From JBEKHT01 sp049516595 (GTDB lineage: Bacteria; Chloroflexota; Anaerolineae; Anaerolineales; RBG-16-64-43), in the NCBI GenBank assembly GCA_049516595.1, contig JBEKSY010000012.1, positions 1 to 64,000 on the forward strand: a DNA stretch of 64,000 nucleotides, read 5' to 3'. Made by a program: the position numbers and the translations under genes. How positions within the stretch are numbered: position 1 is the first letter of the stretch; the number at the start of each line of letters is the position of its first letter. The notes under the pieces are model-generated. The model was not told where the DNA came from. It worked only from the letters and a program-made list of their open reading frames with translations, and ran no database searches. Shown here piece by piece: positions 33,210 through 42,189 of this stretch.

Positions 33210-33697
33210 CCACGCCGAATTCCACTCCCAGAAAACCGCAGGCGAGTCGGGCCAGAGCCTATCGTCAGGCTCCTTGGCGGGTCCAGACGCGACTCTTGGC
33301 CATGGGTTTAGCCGTAGTACTCACTCTGGCAGCGACCCTGAGCCTGTTCATCTTCACGGGTGCCCAGGCGGCGGAGGCGGGACTTAAGGTGCAGACGCTC
33401 CTGACCCAGCGTGACGACTTGCTCCGCCGGATCGACAGTCAGCAAGCCGAGCTGGCGGGGCTGCAATCGGAGAGTTGGATGAGCGCGCGGGCGAAGGAGC
33501 TGGGCTTCAGGCCGGTTTCGCCTCAGGGAATGGGGTTTGTCGAAGTCCCGCCGGCTCCCGAGGCCACCCCGGCGTACTTCGGTCCAACCGGGACGCTCTA
33601 TGTAGAGCCTGCCCTCGCGCTTTCGCCTGCCTATCGGCAAACTCTGCTCGACTGGCTGATCGACCACCTGCGACAGACGGGGAGCACTCAACCTTGA
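33206..33697 (+). CDS. FtsL-like cell division protein
   Basis: A 163-residue bitopic protein: a basic cytoplasmic N-terminus of about 30 residues, one membrane segment (LLAMGLAVVLTLAATLSLFIF, about 30-50), then a coiled coil (residues about 60-95) with LQSESWMSARAKELGF. This is the FtsL/DivIC architecture. FtsL joins FtsB and FtsQ to activate septal synthesis by FtsW and FtsI. The position between rsmH and ftsI is the classic ftsL slot. The C-terminal 55 residues are Pro-rich and extend beyond typical FtsL. The call rests on position and topology, since the sequence is poorly conserved in this family. Confidence 0.72.
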   Translation: MTTPNSTPRKPQASRARAYRQAPWRVQTRLLAMGLAVVLTLAATLSLFIFTGAQAAEAGLKVQTLLTQRDDLLRRIDSQQAELAGLQSESWMSARAKELGFRPVSPQGMGFVEVPPAPEATPAYFGPTGTLYVEPALALSPAYRQTLLDWLIDHLRQTGSTQP

Positions 33698-35655
33698 ACC
33701 CGTCGCTGGCAACGCGTGTGCGCATCGCGATGTACCTGCTTCTGATTCCACTGGCTGCCATCCTGGTCCAGCTCACGCGCTTTCAGATTCTTCCCACCCC
33801 GGACCGATCGGCGCTGTTTTCCGTGCCCTACCCGCTGGTGCGCCATGTCGAGACGCCGCGCGGTCTCATCTACGACCGCAACGGAAATCTCTTGGCGGGC
33901 AACGTGACCCACTATCGCATCTACCTCGACAGCTGCCAGAATTATCTTTGGGCGGAAGACCTCGCCCCAGCGGACAACCACGGGCAGGCGAGCATCTCGA
34001 TCGCGCGGGTACTGGGAGAACTGGTTCAGGTTACCGGAGCCCAGATCAACATCCCCCCCGTGGTTCAATCCCTGCAAGGGCTGGACCGCAGTCTGAGCAA
34101 GGGATCGGCGAACGGAGTGCACCTGAGCACCTGCACCTTGTCCAGCGATGCGGCCGGGGGGGGCGACTCCCTGGTTGCCGTTCCGCTTTGGCTGGACGAA
34201 TCCCAAGAGGGCAAACTCGAGATTGCGCAAGGCCAGACCGCGGATGCCAATGGCCATTTCCACAACGATTCCTTGCTCTCGGACCTGCGCTCCGAAGCCT
34301 GGTACACCCGCTACTACCCGGAAGGGTCCTTGGGTTCTGAGGCGATTGGCTACAGCCGCCAATCCGGCGACCAGGCGGGGAATGCGGCGCAGGGGGTGCT
34401 GCGCTACTACCTCGAGGCGGGGGACTGGGGGGTCGAGAACTACTACAACGACATCCTTCAGGGAACCCGGGAGGATGTCACCTGGACGGTCGTCCCCATC
34501 GATATCAGCAACAACATCGATCGCGCACAGCCTCCGGCCAACCTGATTCTTACGATTGACCGGGAAATCCAGGCCGAATCCGAGGCGGTCCTGCGCGAGG
34601 GCATCCAAAAGAGCCATGCCTCGCGAGGCTCGATCCTGGTCCTGCGGCCACAAACGGGCGAGATCTTGGCGATGGCTGACTATCCCGCCGCGGACCTCAA
34701 CGACCCGAGCGGCTTTGAGGCCATCTTCCATGCGAAGGGGAGGTTGCCAGATGATCCCCAGGGGCAGGTGGCCTCGCTCAACTCAGAGGCGCCCTACGAG
34801 CCGGGATCCACATTTAAGGTCCTGACGATGGCCTCTGCGCTCGATTCTGGGAAGGTGCAACCGGGGACCGTCTTCGTGGATCAAGGCTCTCTGGAGGTGG
34901 GCGGGCTGGTCATTCACAATTGGACCCCCCAGGCCTATGGCCTGCAGGACATGACGGGCTGTCTGGCCAACTCGATAAACACCTGTCTGGCCTGGGTGGC
35001 AACCCAGAAGATGGGGCCAGCCGATTTCTACAGCTACATGGATCGTTTTTGGATTGGCCGAACGATTGGGGTGGATCTGCCCGAATTGGCTGGCGATCTG
35101 CGCCGCCCCGGGGACACCGATTGGACCGATGCCACCCTTGCCACCAATGCCTTCGGCCAAGGGGTCTCCGTGACCCCCTTGCATCTGGCGGCCGCCATCG
35201 CGGCGGTCGCCAATCATGGGGTCATGATGATCCCCCATGTCGTCAAGTCGATCGTCCGACCCGACGGATCGGTTCAGGAGATCAGCCCGGTCCGATTGGG
35301 GCAGCCGATTTCGGCGGCGACGGCCGACACGTTGAACAAGATGCTCGTCCAGTCCCTGCAGACCGAGGACTCGAAGGCCCTCGTGCCAGGCTATCAAATC
35401 GCGGGAAAAACCGGGACCGCCGACATCCCGCCCTACGTCGGGACGAAGACGATCGCCTCTTTTGTGGGTTGGGGGCCTGCGGACGATCCACAGGTACTCA
35501 TTCTCATTCGAATTGATGAGCCCACCTCGGCGGGCGACATGCAATACGGATCGATCACGGCCGCTCCCTTGTTTGCCGAGCTAGCCCCGCGGGTGTTTGC
35601 CGTCTTGGGTATCCCGCCGGACGCGGTCCGCCACAAGCTGGTTGCTTCGCGATGA
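33694..35655 (+). CDS. ftsI: Septal penicillin-binding protein (FtsI/PBP2-type transpeptidase)
   Basis: A class B PBP that cross-links peptidoglycan, probably at the septum. After an N-terminal membrane anchor (about residues 10-30) comes ETPRGLIYDRNGNLLAGN, the start of the pedestal domain. The transpeptidase domain has the nucleophile motif STFK at Ser372, SIN at Ser427 and KTG at Lys572. The TTG at 33694 overlaps the ftsL stop (TTGA) and gives 653 aa; GTG 33718 and ATG 33730 are alternatives. No PASTA domains follow. The position in the cluster argues for FtsI rather than an elongation PBP2. The next gene is murF, so murE is missing here. Confidence 0.9.
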   Translation: MNPSLATRVRIAMYLLLIPLAAILVQLTRFQILPTPDRSALFSVPYPLVRHVETPRGLIYDRNGNLLAGNVTHYRIYLDSCQNYLWAEDLAPADNHGQASISIARVLGELVQVTGAQINIPPVVQSLQGLDRSLSKGSANGVHLSTCTLSSDAAGGGDSLVAVPLWLDESQEGKLEIAQGQTADANGHFHNDSLLSDLRSEAWYTRYYPEGSLGSEAIGYSRQSGDQAGNAAQGVLRYYLEAGDWGVENYYNDILQGTREDVTWTVVPIDISNNIDRAQPPANLILTIDREIQAESEAVLREGIQKSHASRGSILVLRPQTGEILAMADYPAADLNDPSGFEAIFHAKGRLPDDPQGQVASLNSEAPYEPGSTFKVLTMASALDSGKVQPGTVFVDQGSLEVGGLVIHNWTPQAYGLQDMTGCLANSINTCLAWVATQKMGPADFYSYMDRFWIGRTIGVDLPELAGDLRRPGDTDWTDATLATNAFGQGVSVTPLHLAAAIAAVANHGVMMIPHVVKSIVRPDGSVQEISPVRLGQPISAATADTLNKMLVQSLQTEDSKALVPGYQIAGKTGTADIPPYVGTKTIASFVGWGPADDPQVLILIRIDEPTSAGDMQYGSITAAPLFAELAPRVFAVLGIPPDAVRHKLVASR

Positions 35656-35673
35656 GGAGCCGGGGCTCGAAGA

Positions 35674-37128
35674 ATGGACATGTTGGATCTGTCGGTGGTT
35701 TTTGAAGCATTGAGGGCTCCGGCCCCTGAGCTCCCGGCCCTTGGGGCTCTCGGCCAGCGGGTCCTAACGGATGCGGTGATTGACTCTCGCATGGCGATTC
35801 CGGGGTGTTTGTTCATCGCCCTGCCGGGGGAGAAATCCGATGGTCACCTGTTTGTCCCCGACGCTTTCGAGCGGGGAGCGGCTATCGCCCTGGTGCAAGA
35901 GGAGATCCCGGGATTTCGCACGCTGGATTTGAGGGCGGGGGCGGAGGCGGTTGGCCTTCTGGAGGGGCTGGAGGCGAAGGCGCCCCTTCATCTTTGCTTG
36001 CGGGTGGCCAACACCCTGGAGGCCATGCACAAGATTGCCCGCCTGTGGCGCGGGCGATTGTCTGAGCTGAGGGTCGTGGGAATCACGGGCAGCGTCGGCA
36101 AGTCCACGACCAAGGAATTAGTGGCCAGTGTGCTTTCCACGCGCTATGCGACTCTGGCCAGTGAGAGCAGTTTCAACAATGAGATCGGCCTTCCGCTCAC
36201 GTTGCTCCGGGCTACGCGCTCGCATCGTTTTGCCGTGTTGGAAATGGGGTTTTACGTTCCTGGCGACATTCGCCTGCTATGTGAAATCTCTCAGCCAGAG
36301 ATTGCGATTGTGACGATGATCGGGCCCGTTCACCTGGAGCGCGCGGGCAGCCTGGAAGCGATTGCGAGGGGCAAGGCAGAACTCTTGGAAGCCCTGCCCG
36401 AAAGTGGAACGGCGATCCTGAACTACGACGATGAGCGGGTGCGTGGAATGGCGTCCTCCAGCCGAGCCAAGATCCTCTTTTACGGGCTCAGTCCAGAGGC
36501 CGAGCTGAGGGCGAGCGATGTCTCCTCGCTGGGTTTGGAGGGGATCCGCTTCCAAGTGAACTTCCGGGGAGAGACCCTGCACCTGCATGTTCCCCTGCTG
36601 GGACGGCACTCGGTCCATACGGCACTGCGGGCGGTTGCGGTGGGATTGGTCGTGGGTCTGACGTGGCAAGAGATCCTGGAGGGATTGGGGGCTCCCGCGG
36701 TGCAATTGCGGCTCGTCACGGTGGAAGGTCCGAACGGTTCATTGATAGTGGACGACACCTACAATGCCTCACCCGATTCGATGATCGCGGCGTTGAACCT
36801 GCTGGGAGAGCTCGGTGGACATCCGATCGCCGTGCTGGGTGACATGCTGGAGCTCGGAGGATTTGAGGAACAGGGGCACCGCATGGTTGGTGCCCGGGCG
36901 GCCGAAGTGGTCGGCGAACTGGTCACGATCGGGGAAAGGGCCCGATGGATTGCGGAAGAAGCCCACCTGCAGAGTCTTTCCTCCGCGCAGATCTCGACTT
37001 TCGCAACCGCGGAAGACGCCCTCCCGTACTTGAAAGGACGAATCAGGGCCGGCGATGTGGTCCTGGTCAAAGGTTCGCACGCGCTGCGCCTGGATCGCAT
37101 TGTCAGCTCGCTGGAGAGTGACGTGTGA
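35674..37128 (+). CDS. murF: UDP-MurNAc-tripeptide--D-Ala-D-Ala ligase
   Basis: MurF adds the D-Ala-D-Ala dipeptide, completing the UDP-MurNAc pentapeptide. The 484-residue ligase has the N-terminal Mur domain (VIDSRMAIPGCLFIALPGEKSDGH) and the P-loop GITGSVGKSTTKELVASVL. SSFNNEIGLPLTLL, LEMGFYVPGDI and VDDTYNASPDSM follow, and the last with its DDxYNA core distinguishes MurF from MurE. The C-terminal domain carries AVLGDMLELG and VLVKGSHALRLDRIV. Its substrate dipeptide is made by Ddl, encoded 9 kb downstream in the same cluster. The stop overlaps the mraY GTG start by 4 bp. Confidence 0.95.
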   Translation: MDMLDLSVVFEALRAPAPELPALGALGQRVLTDAVIDSRMAIPGCLFIALPGEKSDGHLFVPDAFERGAAIALVQEEIPGFRTLDLRAGAEAVGLLEGLEAKAPLHLCLRVANTLEAMHKIARLWRGRLSELRVVGITGSVGKSTTKELVASVLSTRYATLASESSFNNEIGLPLTLLRATRSHRFAVLEMGFYVPGDIRLLCEISQPEIAIVTMIGPVHLERAGSLEAIARGKAELLEALPESGTAILNYDDERVRGMASSSRAKILFYGLSPEAELRASDVSSLGLEGIRFQVNFRGETLHLHVPLLGRHSVHTALRAVAVGLVVGLTWQEILEGLGAPAVQLRLVTVEGPNGSLIVDDTYNASPDSMIAALNLLGELGGHPIAVLGDMLELGGFEEQGHRMVGARAAEVVGELVTIGERARWIAEEAHLQSLSSAQISTFATAEDALPYLKGRIRAGDVVLVKGSHALRLDRIVSSLESDV

Positions 37129-38108
37129 ACGTTGGGATGCCGATGGCCTTGAGTCTGGGAGGCGTCACCTTCGCCCTCACCGTGATCTGGGGAGGGCCAT
37201 TGCTCGAAGCGCTGCGCAGGCTTGGAATTGGCAAGCAGATTCGGATTGAGGGCCCGCGCAGCCACCAGTCCAAGCTGGGAACCCCCACCATGGGTGGCCT
37301 GCTGGTGATCATCCCGGTGGTGATCATCACTCTCATACTGAACACCGTCTCGATCTTGGGTCGTTCCCTCTTGGGCCGGTCGATTCTCCTGCCTCTGGGA
37401 GTCTTGCTAGCCTTCTCGGTGCTGGGGGCCATCGATGACTGGCTGGGGCTGCGCCGACGGCCGCTTCGGGCCCGGGAGAAATTCGCAGCCGAGTGCGTCG
37501 TGGCTTTGATCGCAGCCATTGGCCTCAAATACGTGCTCAATGTGCCTGGCGCCTTCTTGCCGGGCGTTCCGGGCTACTTTGATCTCGGCATCTGGTATCT
37601 GCCCGTGGCGGTCCTGGTTATCGTCTCCTCGACGAATGCCGTCAACATCACCGACGGTTTGGATGGGTTGGCCGGATTGGTAGGAGCGACCGCATTCGTC
37701 GCCTATGCGGTCATCGCGGGCCTGCAGGGACAGGTGTTCTTGGTGCGCTTTTGTTTCACGGTGGTGGGGGCCCTATTTGCCTTCCTTTGGTACAACGCCT
37801 ACCCGGCCCAAATGTTCATGGGAGACACCGGTTCCCTGGCCATCGGCGCCCTGCTGGGGGTCGTCGCGCTCATGACGGCTCAGTGGACTCTCCTGCCCCT
37901 CATCGCCATCATCCCGGCTAGTGAGACCCTCAGTGTGATCCTTCAGATTGTCTTTTTCCGGTGGACCAAGGGGCGACGCCTGTTCAGGATGGCGCCCCTC
38001 CATCACCACTTTGAGCTCCTGGGTTGGAGCGAGACCCAAATTGTGCAACGTTTCTGGCTCATCGGATTGCTCGCCGCAATGGTGGGCGTGGCACTCGCCG
38101 TGGCCTGA
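37125..38108 (+). CDS. mraY: Phospho-N-acetylmuramoyl-pentapeptide transferase
   Basis: MraY transfers phospho-MurNAc-pentapeptide to undecaprenyl phosphate, forming lipid I in the membrane. The 327-residue protein is polytopic (about ten segments). Signatures are GPRSHQSKLGTPTMGGLL near residue 45, GAIDDWLGLRRRPL with the Asp pair, and SSTNAVNITDGLDGLAGLV with the catalytic Asp. MFMGDTGSLAIG and MAPLHHHFELLGWSE near the C-terminus hold the HHH loop. The GTG at 37125 overlaps murF; an ATG at 37137 is possible. It uses the murF product and supplies lipid I to MurG. Confidence 0.96.
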   Translation: MNVGMPMALSLGGVTFALTVIWGGPLLEALRRLGIGKQIRIEGPRSHQSKLGTPTMGGLLVIIPVVIITLILNTVSILGRSLLGRSILLPLGVLLAFSVLGAIDDWLGLRRRPLRAREKFAAECVVALIAAIGLKYVLNVPGAFLPGVPGYFDLGIWYLPVAVLVIVSSTNAVNITDGLDGLAGLVGATAFVAYAVIAGLQGQVFLVRFCFTVVGALFAFLWYNAYPAQMFMGDTGSLAIGALLGVVALMTAQWTLLPLIAIIPASETLSVILQIVFFRWTKGRRLFRMAPLHHHFELLGWSETQIVQRFWLIGLLAAMVGVALAVA

Positions 38109-38166
38109 TCGGATGGCTCGGCGGGGTGAGGAATACTCGAAGTCAAGATCGAGGAGGAGGATTGCG

Positions 38167-38493
38167 ATGGAACTCGGAATGCTCTGGTTCGATGCCGACA
38201 CACAGCGTCCGTTGCAGGAGCGGCTGGAGCGTGCCGCTCGCTACTATTCCCAGAAGTATGGTCGCAGGGCGAATACCTGCTACGCCCATCCGAACACGAT
38301 CGACCCGGTAAGCAATGGATCGGGCCACAAGGGTGGGAAGCGAGAGGAGCTGGTTGCGGGCATGGTGGTGCGACCCTCTCGCACTGTCTTGCCGAACCAC
38401 TTCTGGCTCGGCGTCGAGGAGCCTATGGGGCCGATCCCGTTGCCCGCCTCTCTGGGCGCCTTGGAAAGACAACGCCAGGTAGTCCACAGCTGA
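38167..38493 (+). CDS. Small conserved-looking protein inside the dcw cluster, unknown function
   Basis: A 108-residue soluble protein with no signal peptide or membrane segment. AGGAGG ends 6 nt before the ATG at 38167, an ideal ribosome site, and third positions are GC-rich, so it is very likely real. It begins MELGMLWFDADTQRPLQERL, then ERAARYYSQKYGRRANTCYAHP, and has a VRPSRTVLPNHFWLGVEE segment after a Gly/Lys-rich loop. I recognise no domain with confidence. It occupies a position between mraY and murD where no standard gene belongs. The PNHFWLGVEE part could be a binding surface; that is a guess. Confidence 0.75.
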   Translation: MELGMLWFDADTQRPLQERLERAARYYSQKYGRRANTCYAHPNTIDPVSNGSGHKGGKREELVAGMVVRPSRTVLPNHFWLGVEEPMGPIPLPASLGALERQRQVVHS

Positions 38494-38541
38494 TTCCTGT
38501 CCTGCAAGCCGGGACTCTCGAGGCGGCTATCGGATCGAGAG

Positions 38542-39948
38542 ATGGAATACTCGCGCATGAGGGTCGTGATCTTGGGATTGGCACGGCAGGGCACAGCGCT
38601 CTCCCGCTATTTGGCGGCTCGGGGGGCGCAGGTGGTCGCCAGTGACATCAAGCCGGCGGAGGCCTTGGGGGACCGACTCGAGGCCTTGCGGGGACTGGAC
38701 CTTGAATTTGTGTTGGGCGGACATCCCTTGCAGCTATTGGACGGAGCCGACTTGCTCTTCCTATCCGGGGGCGTTCCGGGGGATCTGCCCATCGTGCTAG
38801 AGGCCCGCAGGAGAGGGATCCCCATCTCCAATGATTCTCAGGTGTTCCTCGAAGCTTGTCCAGCTCGAACGATTGGCATCACCGGCTCGGCGGGCAAGAC
38901 CACTACCACAGCGCTGGTGGCGGAGATCGGGAGAGCCAGCGCCGCTTTTGCGAAGCCCGGCGCAGTGTGGATGGGGGGGAACATCGGCAACCCGCTGATC
39001 GCGGAGCTCGAGCGGATCCGGCCCGAGGACCTAGTCGTCATGGAGCTCTCCAGCTTCCAGTTGGAGTGGATGACGCGCAGCCCGAACATTGCGGCCGTCT
39101 TGAACTTGACCCCCAACCACCTGGACCGGCACGGCACCATGGCCGCCTACCGGGAAGCCAAGGCCAGGATCCTGCAGGCTCAGGGACGCAAGGATTGGGC
39201 TGTTTTCGGCTGGGACAGCCCGGAAGCTCGAGGTCTTCTGGAGAGGGCTCAAGGAAGGAGCGCCTTCTTCGGCCTCGACCCACTCGCGGCCAGGGAATGG
39301 ATCGACGGCTGCTTTCTGGACGAAGGCTGGATCGTCCTTCGCCGGGCCCGCCAAGACGTACGGGTCCTGAAGTCGCAGGAGATACGGCTGCGAGGTCGCC
39401 ACAACCTGGCGAACGTAGTGGCGGCTTGCATCCTGGCGAGTCTGGCCGGGATCGCCGCGCAGGAAATGGGGGATGCCATCCGCCGGTTCCCAGGAGTTCC
39501 CCACCGCCTGGAGTTTGTCGGTCGGATCCAGGGCGTCGACTGGTACAACGACTCGATTGCAACGGCCCCGGAGCGCGCCATTGCCGCGATGGAATCCTTC
39601 CCCGAACCCTTGGTCCTCCTAGCCGGAGGCAGGGACAAAAAGCTCCCTTGGGAGGAGTGGGCGCGACGGGTGCGAACGCGAGTGGATCATCTCGTCCTTT
39701 TTGGCGAGGCAGCCGCGCTTATCGAGTCCGCTCTGTCATCCATCCCCAATACAGGCCGCCCTATGACGGTCTCACGCTGTGCCGGCCTGGAGGAGGCCGT
39801 GAGGGCGGCGGCGAAGGTCGCCCGGCCCGGATCGGTGGTTCTCCTGGCGCCCGGGGGGACCAGCTTTGATGAGTTTCGTGACTTCGAGGAACGAGGGGAG
39901 CGCTTTCGAGATTGGGTGATGCAGTTGCGGCGGGAGGTTGGCGAATGA
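38542..39948 (+). CDS. murD: UDP-MurNAc-L-Ala--D-Glu ligase
   Basis: MurD adds D-glutamate to UDP-MurNAc-L-Ala in the cytoplasm. The 468-residue protein opens with a Rossmann-like RVVILGLARQGTALSRYLAARG and then the ATP loop GITGSAGKTTTTALV. WMGGNIGNPLI, VMELSSFQLEWM, LNLTPNHLDRHGTMAAYREAKARI, and the C-terminal VDWYNDSIATAPERAIAAMESF and LLAGGRDKKLPWEEW follow, the last typical of MurD. An in-frame ATG at 38557 gives a more family-like start (MRVVILG). The stop overlaps ftsW (ATGA). Confidence 0.96.
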   Translation: MEYSRMRVVILGLARQGTALSRYLAARGAQVVASDIKPAEALGDRLEALRGLDLEFVLGGHPLQLLDGADLLFLSGGVPGDLPIVLEARRRGIPISNDSQVFLEACPARTIGITGSAGKTTTTALVAEIGRASAAFAKPGAVWMGGNIGNPLIAELERIRPEDLVVMELSSFQLEWMTRSPNIAAVLNLTPNHLDRHGTMAAYREAKARILQAQGRKDWAVFGWDSPEARGLLERAQGRSAFFGLDPLAAREWIDGCFLDEGWIVLRRARQDVRVLKSQEIRLRGRHNLANVVAACILASLAGIAAQEMGDAIRRFPGVPHRLEFVGRIQGVDWYNDSIATAPERAIAAMESFPEPLVLLAGGRDKKLPWEEWARRVRTRVDHLVLFGEAAALIESALSSIPNTGRPMTVSRCAGLEEAVRAAAKVARPGSVVLLAPGGTSFDEFRDFEERGERFRDWVMQLRREVGE

Positions 39949-41165
39949 TCAAGACGGGTCTAGGCGCGCGCATGCGCGGGTCCGACATCGGGTTTGACCC
40001 GGTGTATCTCCTGCTGGTGCTAACGCTCCTGGTTTTTGGATTGATGATCGTTGCCTCCAGCAGCTGGGGGGCGTCCTATGAGCTCTCTCCCAATCACTCC
40101 GTCTGGTACCTCTTTTTGCGGCAACTCGCCTGGGCGGCTGTGGGCTTGGTGCTTCTGTTTGTCACCTTTCAACTCGACTACCACCGCTGGCAGCGTTGGG
40201 CTCTGCCGGTCGGATTGCTCACGATCGTGCTGCTGATTGCCGTGGTGATCGTTAACTGGAATGGCCCTGTTCGCCGGGGTCTTTTCCAGGAGTCGGTGCA
40301 GGCTTCCGAATTGGCCAAGTTCGCCACGGTCATCTACCTGGGCGTCTGGTTGGTCTCCAAAGCCAAGGTCCTCGACAGCCCGTCCCTGGGCATGATTCCT
40401 TATGCGGTTCTCATCGGGCTGTTTGCGGGCCTTATCCTGCTGGAGCCAGACTTGAGCGCGGCAGCCACAATTGTCCTTATCGGAATGGCAATGTTCTTTT
40501 TCGGCGGGGGCAGCTACCGGAACGTGGCCGCGGCCACCGTCATCATGGTTGCGGGGGGCGTATTGGTGGCCATGCTCATCCGTCCAGCCCGCATCGAGCA
40601 ATATCTGGCGGGCTGGAGGGACATCCGCGAGTCCAACCTGCACATTTTTGAGGCGCTGTCGGCCGTCTCGAGCGGGGGCCTGGTGGGAGTCGGGGCGGGG
40701 GCCAGCAAGTTCAAGTATTTCTCCCTGCCCGCCGCACACACGGACAGCGTCTTTGCCGTGATCTCAGAGGAGCTGGGTTTCCTGGGTGCTCTGATTGTGC
40801 TGGCTCTTTTCGCCGTGCTGGTGTGGCGAGGATATCGGATCGCCTTGCGCGCACCCGACTCCCTTGGCTTGATTTTCGCAGCGGGATTCACCACATGGAT
40901 TGCCGCGGAGGCCCTGATCAATGTCTTGACGATTCTCGCTTTGTTGCCTTTTGCAGGAAACCCGCTTCCCTTCTTCAGCTATGGCGGGTCCAATCTGGTC
41001 ATGACCCTGGCGGCCACAGGGATCGTGCTGAACGTCTCGCGCACCAGCCATGCTCGGCGCAAAGAAGAGATGACCAATGCGGGGGCTGATCAGCGCTGGC
41101 GGTACGGGCGGGGGGATTTTCCCCGCGCTCGCAGTAGTCCAGGCTCTTCTCCGAAGCGACCCTGA
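39945..41165 (+). CDS. ftsW: Septal lipid II polymerase FtsW (SEDS family)
   Basis: FtsW is the SEDS glycosyltransferase that polymerises lipid II at the septum, paired with FtsI. The 406-residue protein has about ten membrane segments. Family features include LLLVLTLLVFGLMIVASSSW in the first, ELAKFATVIYLGVWL, LILLEPDLSAAATIVL (the PDLS region), GGLVGVGAGASKFKYFSLPAAHTDSVFAVISEELGFLGAL, and LPFFSYGGSNLVMTLAATGI near the end. Its ATG overlaps murD by 4 bp. The last 30 codons overlap murG by 89 bp in another frame. That overlapped tail is Arg/Ser/Pro-rich, has no family counterpart and is probably cytoplasmic. Confidence 0.95.
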   Translation: MIKTGLGARMRGSDIGFDPVYLLLVLTLLVFGLMIVASSSWGASYELSPNHSVWYLFLRQLAWAAVGLVLLFVTFQLDYHRWQRWALPVGLLTIVLLIAVVIVNWNGPVRRGLFQESVQASELAKFATVIYLGVWLVSKAKVLDSPSLGMIPYAVLIGLFAGLILLEPDLSAAATIVLIGMAMFFFGGGSYRNVAAATVIMVAGGVLVAMLIRPARIEQYLAGWRDIRESNLHIFEALSAVSSGGLVGVGAGASKFKYFSLPAAHTDSVFAVISEELGFLGALIVLALFAVLVWRGYRIALRAPDSLGLIFAAGFTTWIAAEALINVLTILALLPFAGNPLPFFSYGGSNLVMTLAATGIVLNVSRTSHARRKEEMTNAGADQRWRYGRGDFPRARSSPGSSPKRP

Positions 41166-42189
41166 GGCGCAGATTCTCTGGGTCGGCGGAGAAGGGGGCA
41201 TGGAAGGGGACATTGTGCCTCGCTACCACATCGCCTACCAATCGATTCCGGCGGCTGGGCTGCATGGCGTAGGCCTGAGCCGAATCCTGCCTAATGGCCT
41301 GACCTTGGCGCGCGGATTCCTCCGGTCAGTCGCGACGGTGCGGGCCTTTCGTCCCGATGCCCTCCTGGTGACGGGTGGGTACGTGGCGATCCCCACAGCA
41401 TTGGCCAGCTGGGCCAACCGGGTGCCTATCCTGGCCTACCTTCCGGATCTCCGACCCGCCTTGGCCATTCGGTTTGTGGCTCGGCTGGCCAGAAGGGTGG
41501 CAATCTCTGCAGCAGAAAGCCGGGCCTGGTTCCCGCGCAGCACAGACACGGTGGTCACGGGCTATCCCCTGCGCCAGGAGTTGATGGTTGCAAACCGGGA
41601 AGAGGCTCGGCGCCATTTTCGGATTGACGCGCAGGCGTTTGTGCTTCTGGTCTTGGGCGGCAGCCGCGGGGCCAGAGCGATCAACCGCGCCGTGGAGACC
41701 GGATTGGCGGATCTGCTCGAGCAGCTGGAAGTCATTCACATCACCGGGAGTTCAGATTGGGAAGAAGTGCACCAGGTGGTGAGCAACCTGCCGCCCGCCC
41801 TCCGAGAAAAGCATCACGCCTTCCCGTTCTTATATGAGGAGATGGGGCTGGCCCTGGCCGCGGGCGACTTGGCTGTGTCCCGAGCAGGGGCCTCCGTTCT
41901 GGGAGAGTATCCGCATTTCCAGTTGCCTTCAATTCTGGTGCCCTATCCGCATGCGGGACGGTACCAGGAGGGAAATGCGGATTACTTGGTCCGCGTGGGC
42001 GCGGCCATTAAGCTGGCCGATGCGGATCTGGGCACGAAACTGAAGGCGACCGTCCTGGAGCTTGAAGAGGATCGGGATCGTCTGGCTCAGATGCGGCGGG
42101 CACTGCGCAGCATCCGGATCGAGGACGGATCTTCCCGGCTTGCGCAGGAATTCGTTCGGTTGGCGAGGGAATCGGGTCAGTCGGGATGA
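41077..42189 (+). CDS. murG: Lipid II synthase (GlcNAc transferase) MurG
   Basis: MurG adds GlcNAc from UDP-GlcNAc to lipid I, giving lipid II. The 370-residue GT-B protein starts with the Gly-rich loop LISAGGTGGGIFPALAVVQAL. VGGEGGMEGDIVPR, LVTGGYVAIPTALAS, VVTGYPLRQEL, VLGGSRGARAINRAVETGL and the donor-binding DLAVSRAGASVLGEYPHFQLPSILVPYPHAGRYQEGNA region follow. The ATG at 41077 is required by the glycine-rich loop, so the long overlap with ftsW appears genuine. The cvpA-like gene follows with an ATGA overlap. Confidence 0.95.
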   Translation: MRGLISAGGTGGGIFPALAVVQALLRSDPEAQILWVGGEGGMEGDIVPRYHIAYQSIPAAGLHGVGLSRILPNGLTLARGFLRSVATVRAFRPDALLVTGGYVAIPTALASWANRVPILAYLPDLRPALAIRFVARLARRVAISAAESRAWFPRSTDTVVTGYPLRQELMVANREEARRHFRIDAQAFVLLVLGGSRGARAINRAVETGLADLLEQLEVIHITGSSDWEEVHQVVSNLPPALREKHHAFPFLYEEMGLALAAGDLAVSRAGASVLGEYPHFQLPSILVPYPHAGRYQEGNADYLVRVGAAIKLADADLGTKLKATVLELEEDRDRLAQMRRALRSIRIEDGSSRLAQEFVRLARESGQSG

